A stretch of DNA of 64,000 bases from Oricola sp. GTDB lineage: Bacteria > Pseudomonadota > Alphaproteobacteria > Rhizobiales > Rhizobiaceae. Both the position numbers and the translations under genes were made by a program. The stretch lies in NCBI RefSeq assembly GCF_022763245.1, contig NZ_JALEGV010000008.1, positions 1-64,000 of the forward strand. The letters are read 5' to 3'. The notes under the pieces were generated by a model, which made no database searches, was not told where the DNA came from, and saw only the letters and a list, made by a program, of their open reading frames with translations. Every line of letters starts with the position of its first letter. Position 1 is the stretch's first letter. Positions 37,113 to 46,737 of this stretch are shown here, piece after piece.

Positions 37113-38885
37113 TCATGCGACTTCCCACTGGGTTCTCAATCGCTCCGTCCGCTCGTCATTTCCGAACAGCGTTGTGTAGGCACCGTTCCGCTGAATGAGT
37201 TCTTCATGTGTGCCGCTCTCGGCGACAGTTCCCTTGTCCATCAAGTAAATGCGGTCCGCCGCCATGATCGTGGACAGGCGATGGGCGATGACCAGTGTCG
37301 TCCTGTTCTTCATCAGTTCGGTAATCGCCTGCTGCACCTTGCGTTCGGACTTGTTGTCGAGAGCGGATGTCGCTTCGTCCAGCAACAGGATTGGGGCATC
37401 CTTGAGCATGGCCCGGGCGATGGCGATCCGTTGACGCTGTCCACCCGAGAGCAGAATGCCGTTTTCCCCCACCATCGAGTCGAGCCCGTCCGGCAGTTCC
37501 CGGGCAAAATCACTCACCAATGCGGCGTCCGCGGCCGCAAGGACAGCGTCGTCGTCTGCACGAAGGTTGCCCAGACCGATGTTTTCCAGAATCGAGCCCG
37601 TGAACAGGAAGGTGTCCTGGTTCACAACCGCGATGTTCGCGCGAAGGCTGGCATTGTCGATCTCGCGAATATCCATGCCATCGATTGTGATACGCCCGGA
37701 CCAAGGGTCATAGAGACGCTGTATCAGGTTGGAAATCGTGGACTTGCCAACACCGGAAGGTCCGATCAGGGCGACCACCGTTCCAGGGGCAGCAGTCAGC
37801 GAAACGTCGTGAAGGATCTGTCGCTTGTCGCGATAACCGAAATCGACGCCTTCGAGTGCAAGATGACCGGCAATACGGTCGAGACGCCGGGTTCCGCTGC
37901 GCGCCTCCTCGGTATCCGGCTCGTCCAGCACCTCATAGATCATCCTGACCCGGTTGAGACTGCGCTGCAGGCTGACGTTCAATCGCGCGAGACGCTTGGC
38001 TGGCTCGTAGGCCAAGAGAAACGCCGTCAGAAACGCCATGTATTCGCCCGGCGTCTTGCCCATCGATGTCGTTTGCCACCCCGCGTAGAGGATGACGATG
38101 GCAATCGCGATGCCGCCCAGCGTTTCCATGACGGGACTGGTCGTCGCCTGGATCGCCGTGATCGCATTGCCGCGCTTCTCGGCACCCCGCGCGGCTTCGG
38201 CGACCTTGTCCCGCATCGTATCTTCCAGCGAGAATGCCTTGACCACGCGGATACCCTGGCTGGCCTCGTGCGTCGCGGCGACAACGGCAGCCGTTGTCGC
38301 GAATTCCTCGGAATCCAGAGCGCGGATCTTGCGCACCAGCCTGATGACAGCAAAAACCACGATCGGCGCGAAGACAGAGACGACCAGCGCCATCAGCGGC
38401 TCCTGATAGAGCATGACGCAGAACAAGGCGACGACCGTCAGAAAATCGCGCCCAAGCGAGGCCGCACACAGGAGGATCGCCTCTTTCGGCGCCGCGGCCG
38501 CTTTGGCGATGCGCATGATGAGCGTGCTGGAATGGTTCTGCGCGAAGTAGTCCAGACGCAGCGACGTGATCTTGCCGATCAAACGGATCTGGAAATCCGC
38601 CGTGATCGCATTGCCGATCCGCTCGAGTGTCAGTGCCTGGCCGTAGGCGGCGAACCCCTTGGCCATCGAAATCGCAACCACCGCGAACACGAGCCCCGCG
38701 ATCCTGGCGGCATTCTGATCCACGAAAATGTCGTTTACGACATATCGCATCAATGCTGCGCTCGACGCAGTGGTGAGTGCGACAATGACCATGCATGCGA
38801 AGGCCAGGGCGTAGGTTCCCGCCCTGTCCTTGCTGAGACTGTCGCGGAAGAGCCTCTTGAGAAGCACGAACGCACCGTCCGGCAT
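37113..38885 (-). CDS. ABC exporter, fused permease/ATPase (MsbA-like)
   Basis: 590 residues from ATG 38885, chosen for GGGAG 9 nt upstream; a GTG at 38927 would add 14 residues. Six membrane helices (residues ~20-300) precede an ATPase with Walker A GPSGVGKST, signature LSGGQRQR, Walker B ILLLDEATSALD and the switch histidine in VIAHRLST. This half-transporter forms homodimers that flip lipids, lipid-linked glycans or peptides. Within the island it is the likely exporter of the sulfated product. The glycosyltransferase gene upstream ends 30 bp before its start. Confidence 0.92.
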   Translation of the reverse strand: MPDGAFVLLKRLFRDSLSKDRAGTYALAFACMVIVALTTASSAALMRYVVNDIFVDQNAARIAGLVFAVVAISMAKGFAAYGQALTLERIGNAITADFQIRLIGKITSLRLDYFAQNHSSTLIMRIAKAAAAPKEAILLCAASLGRDFLTVVALFCVMLYQEPLMALVVSVFAPIVVFAVIRLVRKIRALDSEEFATTAAVVAATHEASQGIRVVKAFSLEDTMRDKVAEAARGAEKRGNAITAIQATTSPVMETLGGIAIAIVILYAGWQTTSMGKTPGEYMAFLTAFLLAYEPAKRLARLNVSLQRSLNRVRMIYEVLDEPDTEEARSGTRRLDRIAGHLALEGVDFGYRDKRQILHDVSLTAAPGTVVALIGPSGVGKSTISNLIQRLYDPWSGRITIDGMDIREIDNASLRANIAVVNQDTFLFTGSILENIGLGNLRADDDAVLAAADAALVSDFARELPDGLDSMVGENGILLSGGQRQRIAIARAMLKDAPILLLDEATSALDNKSERKVQQAITELMKNRTTLVIAHRLSTIMAADRIYLMDKGTVAESGTHEELIQRNGAYTTLFGNDERTERLRTQWEVA

Positions 38886-38914
38886 GGAGAGTTTCTCCCG
38901 GAGACCTGCCAGCG

Positions 38915-39910
38915 TCATCCCTCGCACCGGGGTGCCTCGCTTGCCGCCAAATCAACGAACGTCTCCGAGGAACCGTGTCCGCCTTCACTCCACTTGTAGA
39001 GTTCCGACTCTCGCCCGAGCAGTGCCTGGATGCGTCCCGTCGACCAGCCGAGCGACCGGATGGCGACAACAGGCGAAGCAATCCCGAAGACCGGCACCAA
39101 AACGAGCATCACGCCCAAGACGACCCTGACCGAAGCGATGGTTACTGTCCGCAGCACAACCGTGGAGGAAACTTTCCTGTTCTTGATCCGGAAATTCGTG
39201 ATCGACTGGGCCGCCGCCCGGCGAAATTGATAGGGAAAGGACAATCTGCATGGCGCCATCGTCTCGTGAACTCTGGCAGTCGGACACCAGGCAATTCTCC
39301 CGCCTGCGGCCTTCACGTCGCGGTGGAACGCGGTATCCGAACCGCCAGAGAAAAGCAGCTTCTCGTCGAAGCGTACTCCATTTCTACGCTGCCATCCGAG
39401 GTCGCAGAGCCAGTTGTTGGTCACCACCGTAAACGGCCGTCCGCACTCCGCCGCGCGCGCCGTTCTTCGGTTCTTGCGACGCATGCGCCCAACAAGGCTT
39501 GCATTGACAAAACGCGCCCAGGTTCCCGCTCTATCGGACAAGGGCGTAACCTCCACCGGTCCCCCGATCAGATGGGCTTCAGTCTTTTTCCAGCAATCCA
39601 CGAGATTTGTCAGCCATTGACTGTCTGGATACTCGTCATCATCAATGAAACAGAGGACGTCCGCCCCCATGGCCTGGGCTTCATCAAGGGCGCGGTTGCG
39701 TGCCACGGGTATTCCGCGACGCGGTTCGCAAACGTAATGAATTTTGGCGAAGCCAGTCCTCCTCGCCAAGGAAACGTCTCGAGCGCTTTCGTTCAGGTCG
39801 TTGTCGACCACCAGAATGGCCAACCGTCCACAATCTGGCCTGGTCAGGGTGTCGAAACTGGATAGCAGCCGGTCAAGACCCTTGGGTCGCCGATGTGTCA
39901 GCACAGCCAC
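38915..39910 (-). CDS. GT2 family glycosyltransferase
   Basis: 331 residues from GTG 39910. The GT-A core is present: LAILVVDNDLN, PRRGIPVARNRALDEA, FIDDDEYPD (metal-binding DDD) and LLFSGGSDTAFHRDVKAAGG. One or two C-terminal hydrophobic segments (~265-295) suggest membrane association. GTG 39910 cuts into the first beta-strand, since upstream in-frame codons read PSVVV; no ATG exists in the open frame. A CTG at 39961 with AAGGGAG upstream would restore the strand. It is the first gene of the minus-strand island operon. Confidence 0.87.
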   Translation of the reverse strand: MAVLTHRRPKGLDRLLSSFDTLTRPDCGRLAILVVDNDLNESARDVSLARRTGFAKIHYVCEPRRGIPVARNRALDEAQAMGADVLCFIDDDEYPDSQWLTNLVDCWKKTEAHLIGGPVEVTPLSDRAGTWARFVNASLVGRMRRKNRRTARAAECGRPFTVVTNNWLCDLGWQRRNGVRFDEKLLFSGGSDTAFHRDVKAAGGRIAWCPTARVHETMAPCRLSFPYQFRRAAAQSITNFRIKNRKVSSTVVLRTVTIASVRVVLGVMLVLVPVFGIASPVVAIRSLGWSTGRIQALLGRESELYKWSEGGHGSSETFVDLAASEAPRCEG

Positions 39911-39961
39911 GACGACAGAAGGGAAAGGTGCCTCCGGATGATGCCCCTCTAACGTGTTCAG

Positions 39962-40403
39962 CCCTCTGGCTCCCTTGTTCTTATTATTGGCGCCCGAAAC
40001 CAGACAACCGAGCGCGGAGGCGTCGTATGAACTACGACGTTTCGAGTCTAGCCTAGCCCAACGACCCGAGAAATCCCAAATCTCTCACATTCCCCTGGGA
40101 AAAGGCCCTTCAAGCGCCGCACAAGCGACTGCTCAGCCCACCTGAGTGAACCACCCCGATGATTGGTGCATCTACGGCCTTCGGCCTGCTCAATGCATGT
40201 CCATGCTCGGCGCAAGCAGCCCATGGCCTCACCATTGAGCTACTCGACTCCGAGCCAGGGAGTGACGGTTACGCATGGTGTGTGTTGAGGACGCAAAAGT
40301 TGTCTCGAGACGCAGCTCGACCAACGCCAGTCGCCCGAAAAGCGCAAGCCATGAAGGTTTCAATGAATCTAGGGGAAAGAACCCGCTCAAGAGAGCTGAT
40401 CTT
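39962..40403 (-). other. Non-coding stretch between the island operon and tRNA-Leu(GAG)
   Basis: 442 bp without a supportable gene. Frames that cross it also run through the tRNA and are not protein-like. It should hold the promoter of the minus-strand island operon. I found no integrase remnant, IS end or strong terminator in it. Confidence 0.55.
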
Positions 40404-40419
40404 TGGTGCGGTCGAGAAG
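40401..40419 (+). repeat. att-like segment overlapping the tRNA-Leu(GAG) 3' end
   Basis: The tRNA 3' end plus three downstream bases, read on the plus strand, begins CTTTGGTGCG and matches 27454-27472 at 16 of 19 positions in direct orientation. It is the presumed resident attachment site of the island. Confidence 0.5.
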
Positions 40420-40488
40420 ACTCGAACTTCCACGGGTTGCCCCACAGCGACCTCAACGCTGCGCGTCTACCAATTCCGCCACGACCGC
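40404..40488 (-). tRNA. tRNA-Leu (anticodon GAG)
   Basis: 85 nt including an encoded CCA. On the minus strand the acceptor arm GCGGTCG pairs with CGACCGC, the anticodon stem CAGCG/CGCTG encloses loop TTGAGGT (anticodon GAG), a long class II variable arm follows, and the T arm contains GTTCGAGTC. The 3' end points into the sulfotransferase island. Confidence 0.96.
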
Positions 40489-40639
40489 AAGCCAAAGACG
40501 AAAGGCCGGCAAAACCGGCTCGGCGCGTTTAGCAAATCGAATATCGGCGCACAAGCCTGTGCGAGAGAAATTTGATGCGGGCGGCACGGTCTTTCCACAC
40601 GGCCTTGCAACGCAGTTGCCGATGGACCAAATCTGCAAC

Positions 40640-41383
40640 ATGTCAGCCGATCCCTCCAACGCACGCGATCAGCTCGCCGCGACGAACCTCTTCCTGCCGG
40701 CCGGCGGATCGCCACCGGTCGAGTGGCGGATCGCCGACGGGCTCACAGACTATGACATAGCGGTCGCCGCGATGGAGGCGCGCGCCGCAGCGATTCGCGA
40801 CGGCACCGCGCCCGAACTGGTCTGGCTCGTCGAACACCCTCCGCTCTACACGGCCGGCACCAGTGCCGATCCCCAGGATCTCGTCGCGCCGGACCGGTTT
40901 CCTGTCTTCAAGACCGGGCGCGGCGGCGAATACACCTATCACGGCCCCGGCCAGAGGGTCGCCTATGTCATGCTCGACCTGAAACGCCGCCGCGAGGATG
41001 TGCGCGCCTTCGTCGCCGCGCTTGAAGAATGGATCATCCAGACGCTCGACCGTTTCAATGTGATGGGCGAACGGCGCGAGGACCGCGTCGGCGTCTGGGT
41101 CGTTCGACCGGAAAAACCCTCGACGGTTCCGGGCCAGCCCGCCGAGGACAAGATCGCGGCCATCGGCATTCGCTTGCGCAAATGGGTGTCCTTCCACGGC
41201 ATCGCGATCAATCACGAGCCTGACCTCTCCCATTACGGCGGCATCGTGCCCTGCGGCATCGCCGAACACGGTGTCACCAGCCTGGTCGATCTCGGACTGC
41301 CCGTGACCATGCACGATCTCGACCTGGCCCTGCTGGACGCCTTTCGAGACGTATTCGGCCCCGCGGACGCCACTCAGCTATAG
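40640..41383 (+). CDS. lipB: Lipoyl(octanoyl) transferase
   Basis: 247 residues from ATG 40640 (MSADPSN); ATG 40622 is a possible alternative and neither has a clear Shine-Dalgarno. The family motifs [31 protein letters not shown], the catalytic lysine in [13 protein letters not shown] and the catalytic cysteine in [11 protein letters not shown] are intact. It moves octanoyl groups from ACP to lipoyl domains. Its stop overlaps the convergent protease gene by 10 bp. Confidence 0.95.
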   Translation: MSADPSNARDQLAATNLFLPAGGSPPVEWRIADGLTDYDIAVAAMEARAAAIRDGTAPELVWLVEHPPLYTAGTSADPQDLVAPDRFPVFKTGRGGEYTYHGPGQRVAYVMLDLKRRREDVRAFVAALEEWIIQTLDRFNVMGERREDRVGVWVVRPEKPSTVPGQPAEDKIAAIGIRLRKWVSFHGIAINHEPDLSHYGGIVPCGIAEHGVTSLVDLGLPVTMHDLDLALLDAFRDVFGPADATQL

Positions 41384-42618
41384 AACAGCCGGCGGATGCT
41401 CCAGGACAGGGCGATGGCGTGAACCGCCAGGACGGCGATGAAGGCCATGCCAAGCGCGATCCGTTCCTTCTCGGTCATCGGCGTCAGCGCGGTCTTCGGC
41501 GCCACTCCGCTTCGCGACGTCATGACCGAAAGCATGGCGATGACCGCCCCGCAAATGACGAGGACGCCGAGCGGCAATCCGGCCGCGACGCCGGCGGCTG
41601 CCATGATCATGAGCGTGGCGAAGGCCGCGCCGGCCATACCCCAGGTCGTCCTGAAGATCTGCCGCAGCACCTGGCCGCCGTCGAACTTCCAAACCGGCAT
41701 CAGATTGCCGAGATTGAAGAGCGACATGATCATGAGAAGCACCGCCAGCGCGCCTGTCGCGATCGGCCGCATGTGAAGCGTGAAGGCAAGCCAGGTCAGC
41801 GCGGCAACCGGAAAGGCTGAGAACCCCGCCCCCATCAGCGCCGCGAAACCGACCTCGAAATGCCGATCATAGGGCCGCCCGCCGATCGCGATGCCGCCGA
41901 GTAGCGGCAGGAAGATCACGCGGGCCGTCTTGTGCCCCATCATCTTGAACGCGACCATGTGGCCGATCTCGTGCATGCCGACCACGATGGTCAATGTCGT
42001 GGCAAGAACCGCGCCCTTGAGATCCAGCCCGAACAGCGGCCAGAGGATCAGGGCCGAAACCCCGGCCATCGCGAATTGGGTCGCCGGGCGTTCGAACAGC
42101 CCGCCGGGCTTGTAGACGCCTGTTTCCGCCCAACGCTTGAGCTTGCCCGCTGACCGGCGCAGGGCGAAGAACCGGAACAGCAGGAAAGCCGCCCCGTGAT
42201 AGCGGTCGGTCTCCGTGATTTCCGCATGGGTGCTGCCATCCGGCGTCTCTTCCAGCCGCACGGTCATCACGTAATGGTCCCAGAAGCTCTGTGCCAGCGC
42301 GGTGTCATTGGTGTAACGCATCGTGAAGCGCTCGCCGGGCTCGAGGTCGCTGACGACGAAATCCTTCTCGACGGGAAGTCCGTCGCGGCCGAGATAGGTG
42401 GTCACCTCGCGGCCGCTCTCCGGCCCCGTTTCGATCACCTGGGTCACACCCTGATCCCAGTCGTAATCGGTTCCGAACGGGTAGAGCGCGTTCCACACGC
42501 GCGTCGGATCGGCGCTTGTCCTGACGGTCCTGCGGACGGTTCTCGTCCCGATCGGCGCGGACATGATGAACCACAGCAGGAATACGACAAAAAACAACAG
42601 TCCAAGAATGCCGGCCAC
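41374..42618 (-). CDS. SRPBCC-M50 site-2-type membrane metalloprotease
   Basis: 414 residues starting at GTG 42618, supported by GGAG 8 nt upstream and by the membrane anchor that follows ([14 protein letters not shown]). Residues ~30-170 form an SRPBCC/START-like ligand domain ([27 protein letters not shown]). Residues ~190-400 are a polytopic M50 protease with zinc motif [12 protein letters not shown] and the second motif [11 protein letters not shown]. The combination suggests an intramembrane protease with a lipid- or ligand-sensing N-terminal domain. The substrate is unknown. Confidence 0.85.
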   Translation of the reverse strand: MAGILGLLFFVVFLLWFIMSAPIGTRTVRRTVRTSADPTRVWNALYPFGTDYDWDQGVTQVIETGPESGREVTTYLGRDGLPVEKDFVVSDLEPGERFTMRYTNDTALAQSFWDHYVMTVRLEETPDGSTHAEITETDRYHGAAFLLFRFFALRRSAGKLKRWAETGVYKPGGLFERPATQFAMAGVSALILWPLFGLDLKGAVLATTLTIVVGMHEIGHMVAFKMMGHKTARVIFLPLLGGIAIGGRPYDRHFEVGFAALMGAGFSAFPVAALTWLAFTLHMRPIATGALAVLLMIMSLFNLGNLMPVWKFDGGQVLRQIFRTTWGMAGAAFATLMIMAAAGVAAGLPLGVLVICGAVIAMLSVMTSRSGVAPKTALTPMTEKERIALGMAFIAVLAVHAIALSWSIRRLFYS

Positions 42619-42831
42619 GTGTGTCTCCAGTCTCGATGCGCCCCAGCATGACAGGAACCGGTTTCGATATGCTGAACCGCGACCGATGAAATCGGGTGGC
42701 CCGCCATGCTCGACCTGCGTGCCGCCCGCGTCATCAACGACGCCGGTATCGACCCCCAGGCGTCCCATGCGGGTTGAATCCCGCGCCAAATCCTGAGACT
42801 GTCCCCCCGGTCAAACGGGAGAGGCTCCGCA

Positions 42832-43955
<1,124 letters not shown>

Positions 43956-43956
<1 letters not shown>

Positions 43957-44978
43957 TGCTCTTCCGCCCGACAGTCGCCGGCAGCCTGCCGAAACCGTCC
44001 TGGTTGGCGGAGACTGAAAAGCTTTGGCCGAAATGGAAGCTCGAAGCTGCCGAGCTCGATCAGGCGAAGCGGGATGCAGCGCTCGTCTGGGTCAAGCTGC
44101 AGGAGGATGCCGGCATCGAGATCGTCTCCGACGGCGAGCAGTTTAGAACCCATTTCGTGCACGGCTTCCTCGAAACGGTCGAAGGGATCGACTGGGACCT
44201 AAAGACGAAGATGGGCATCCGCAACAACCGCTATGTCGTGGATGTCCCGACCGTGACAGGGCCGGTGAAGCGCAGCCGTCCGGTCCACCGGGACGAGGCC
44301 GCCTTCTGCCGGGCGCATACGAAGAAGGGCCTGAAATGGACCCTGCCCGGCCCGATGACGATCTGCGACACGCTGGCTGACGGCCATTACGGCAAGCGCG
44401 CCGACATGGCGATGGCCTTTGCCGACATCCTCAATGAGGAAGCGCTTGAACTGGAAGCCGCCGGCGTCGACACGATCCAGTTCGACGAGCCCGCCTTCAA
44501 CGTCTTCATGGAGGATGTGAAGGAATGGGGCGTCGAGGCGCTGGATCGCGCCGCGCGCGGCCTGAAATGCACGACGGCGGTCCACATCTGCTACGGCTAC
44601 GGCATCGAGGCCAATATCGAGTGGAAGAAGACGCTCGGCGGCGAATGGCGGCAATATGAGGAAACCTTCCCGGCGATCAACGCGTCGTCGATCAGCCAGG
44701 TCTCGCTCGAATGCGCCAATTCGCATGTGCCGATCTCGCTGATCGGCCTGCTGCCGGACAAGGATGTCCTTGTCGGCTGCATCGACGTTGCCTCCACCGA
44801 CATCGAAACGCCGGAGGCCGTCGCCACCGTCATCGACGAGGCCCTGAAATACGCCGATGCGGAACGCATCTACCCTTGCACCAATTGCGGCCTGGCGCCG
44901 CTCTCGCGCGATGTCGCGGTTGGCAAGCTGCAGGCCCTCGGCGCCGGCGCGGCGCTGGCCCGCCAGCGCCATTCCTGA
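43956..44978 (+). CDS. MetE C-terminal-domain protein (cobalamin-independent methionine synthase family)
   Basis: 340 residues, the length of the stand-alone catalytic barrel rather than full MetE (~750). The opening FRPTVAGSLPKPSWL, substrate segment QFDEPAFNV and zinc ligands HICYGYG (His and Cys) and YPCTNCGLAPL (Cys) are intact. It probably transfers a methyl group to a thiol acceptor; the donor is unknown. Its ATG shares one base with the frmA stop, so it is translationally coupled to formaldehyde oxidation, which hints at a C1-related role. Confidence 0.88.
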
Positions 44979-45001
44979 CCGAACCGCCCAAGCCTCGCAC
45001 C

Positions 45002-45466
45002 ATGACCGACACTTCGGACCCGATCATCTATGTCGATGCCGACGCCTGCCCGGTCAAGGCGGAGATCATACGGGTCGCAGAGCGCCACGACCTTGTTGTC
45101 ACACTGGTTTCGAATGGCGGGCTTAGACCTTCACGCGATCCCATGATACGCCATGTCGTCGTGCCTAAATCCGCCGACGCGGCCGATGACTGGATTGCGG
45201 AACAAGCCGGCCCCGGCGACATCGTCGTCACGCAGGACATTCCGCTCGCCGCGCGCTGCGTGGAAAAGGGCGTCCATGTCCTCGGCAACACCGGCCGCGA
45301 ACACACGCCGGAAACCATCGGCATGGCGGTGGCGATGCGCGACCTGAAGCAACATCTTCGCGAGACCGGCGAGGATCGCGGTTTCAACCGGTCCTTCTCG
45401 CGCGAGGACCGTTCGACCTTCCTTCAGGCGCTCGACCGCGTCTGCCGCCGCGCCCTGCGCGCATGA
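45002..45466 (+). CDS. UPF0178 / YaiI family protein (DUF188, PIN-like)
   Basis: 154 residues from ATG 45002, 23 bp after the previous stop. The signature IIYVDADACPVKAEIIRVA and DDWIAEQAGPGDIVVTQDIPLAARC define the YaiI/YqxD family, a PIN-like nuclease fold with conserved acidic residues. The biological role is unestablished. It sits between the MetE-like gene and fghA. Confidence 0.93.
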   Translation: MTDTSDPIIYVDADACPVKAEIIRVAERHDLVVTLVSNGGLRPSRDPMIRHVVVPKSADAADDWIAEQAGPGDIVVTQDIPLAARCVEKGVHVLGNTGREHTPETIGMAVAMRDLKQHLRETGEDRGFNRSFSREDRSTFLQALDRVCRRALRA

Positions 45467-45491
45467 CGACAATAGATTGGACCGACCGAGA

Positions 45492-46337
45492 ATGAAAACC
45501 GTTTCCCAATCCAAGGCCCATGGGGGCGTCCAGGGCGTCTACAGCCACGACGCCACCTCAACTCAGTGCGAGATGACCTTCGCGGTCTTCACGCCTCCGC
45601 AGGCCGCTGAAGGCCCCTGCCCGGTCGTGTGGTACCTCTCGGGCCTCACATGCACCCATCAAAACGTGATGGACAAGGGCGAATACCGCCGCATGGCCGC
45701 GGAGTTGGGCCTCGTCGTCATCTGCCCCGACACCAGCCCCCGTGGTGATCAAATTCATGACGAGAAGGACAACTGGCAGATCGGAACAGGCGCCGGCTTC
45801 TATGTCGATGCGACGCAGGATCCATGGGCGCCGAACTACCAGATGTACTCCTACATCACGGAGGAGTTGCCCCAGCTCGTCGCCGGCCAGTTTCCCGTCG
45901 ATATGGATCACCAGGGAATCTTCGGCCACTCGATGGGCGGCCACGGTGCGCTGACCATCGCGCTCAACCATCCAGACCGTTTCCGGTCCTGCTCGGCCTT
46001 CGCGCCAATCGTCTCTCCCTCGACGGCCGATTGGGCCAAGAACGCGCTGACCACCTATCTGGGATCGGATCAGTCAGCCTGGCGCGCGCATGACGCCTGC
46101 GCCCTCGTCGAGAACGGCAAGCGGTTCGACGAATTCCTGATCGACCAGGGCGACGCCGACCAGTTCCTCGACGAAGGCCTGAAACCCTGGCTGTTCGAGG
46201 ACGCATGCCGCAAATCGGGCATCCCTCTGACGCTCCGCATGCAGCCCGGCTACGATCATTCCTATAATTTCATCTCCACATTCATGGAGGATCACCTGCG
46301 CTGGCATGCCGCGAGGCTCGGCGCTCCAAAGACATGA
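45492..46337 (+). CDS. fghA: S-formylglutathione hydrolase
   Basis: 281 residues from ATG 45492. Esterase D family motifs are present: WYLSGLTCTHQNVMDKGEYRR split around the oxyanion loop, serine elbow IFGHSMGGHGAL, and the late His in GYDHSYNFISTF. It hydrolyses S-formylglutathione to formate and glutathione, completing the pathway begun by FrmA. The XRE regulator gene starts 11 bp downstream. Confidence 0.96.
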   Translation: MKTVSQSKAHGGVQGVYSHDATSTQCEMTFAVFTPPQAAEGPCPVVWYLSGLTCTHQNVMDKGEYRRMAAELGLVVICPDTSPRGDQIHDEKDNWQIGTGAGFYVDATQDPWAPNYQMYSYITEELPQLVAGQFPVDMDHQGIFGHSMGGHGALTIALNHPDRFRSCSAFAPIVSPSTADWAKNALTTYLGSDQSAWRAHDACALVENGKRFDEFLIDQGDADQFLDEGLKPWLFEDACRKSGIPLTLRMQPGYDHSYNFISTFMEDHLRWHAARLGAPKT

Positions 46338-46347
46338 CGGGAAAAAC

Positions 46348-46734
46348 ATGACCGAAGCAACGATCTTCACCGCAACGCCTGATTCCGACACGCTCGGCGG
46401 ACGGCTGTCGCGCGCCCGCGACGCCAGCGGCATGTCCGCCGCGCAGTTCGCGCGCCGGCTCGGCGTCAAGACCGCCACCGTTCAGGCCTGGGAAAGCGAC
46501 CGCTCGGAGCCTCGCGCCAACCGGCTGTCGATGATCGCCGGCATTCTCAATGTCAGCATGCCCTGGCTGCTCCACGGCGTCGGCGAAGCGCCGCCGGACG
46601 ATCCGCGCAACGACGCGATCACCATTCTGCGCGGTCAGGTGGACAAGTTGCGCCAGCTCCACGAGGACACTGGCGCGACCTTGAGCCGTATCGAGGACGA
46701 GTTGCTGCGGCTGCAGCGCCGCAGCGACATCTGA
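46348..46734 (+). CDS. XRE-family helix-turn-helix protein
   Basis: 128 residues from ATG 46348. Residues ~15-70 are a Cro/C1-type HTH (RLSRARDASGMSAAQFARRLGV, TVQAWESDRSEPRANRLSMIA). The C-terminal ~40 residues form a likely coiled coil (LRGQVDKLRQLHEDTGATLSRIEDELL split over heptads), fitting a dimer. It is the last gene of the frmA-fghA set and may regulate it or a separate target; no operator was identified. Confidence 0.88.
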   Translation: MTEATIFTATPDSDTLGGRLSRARDASGMSAAQFARRLGVKTATVQAWESDRSEPRANRLSMIAGILNVSMPWLLHGVGEAPPDDPRNDAITILRGQVDKLRQLHEDTGATLSRIEDELLRLQRRSDI

Positions 46735-46737
46735 CGA

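Noticed and set aside
40161-40178. A third TTGGTGC-ATCTA-like segment resembling the att repeat
   Set aside because: Needs a gap to align and is too short to separate from chance.
40159-40575. Possible small gene beside tRNA-Leu(GAG)
   Set aside because: It runs through the tRNA gene and has no start signal or protein-like composition.
42706-42777. 23-codon open frame between the M50 protease and frmA
   Set aside because: No Shine-Dalgarno and no recognisable motif; probably frmA leader.
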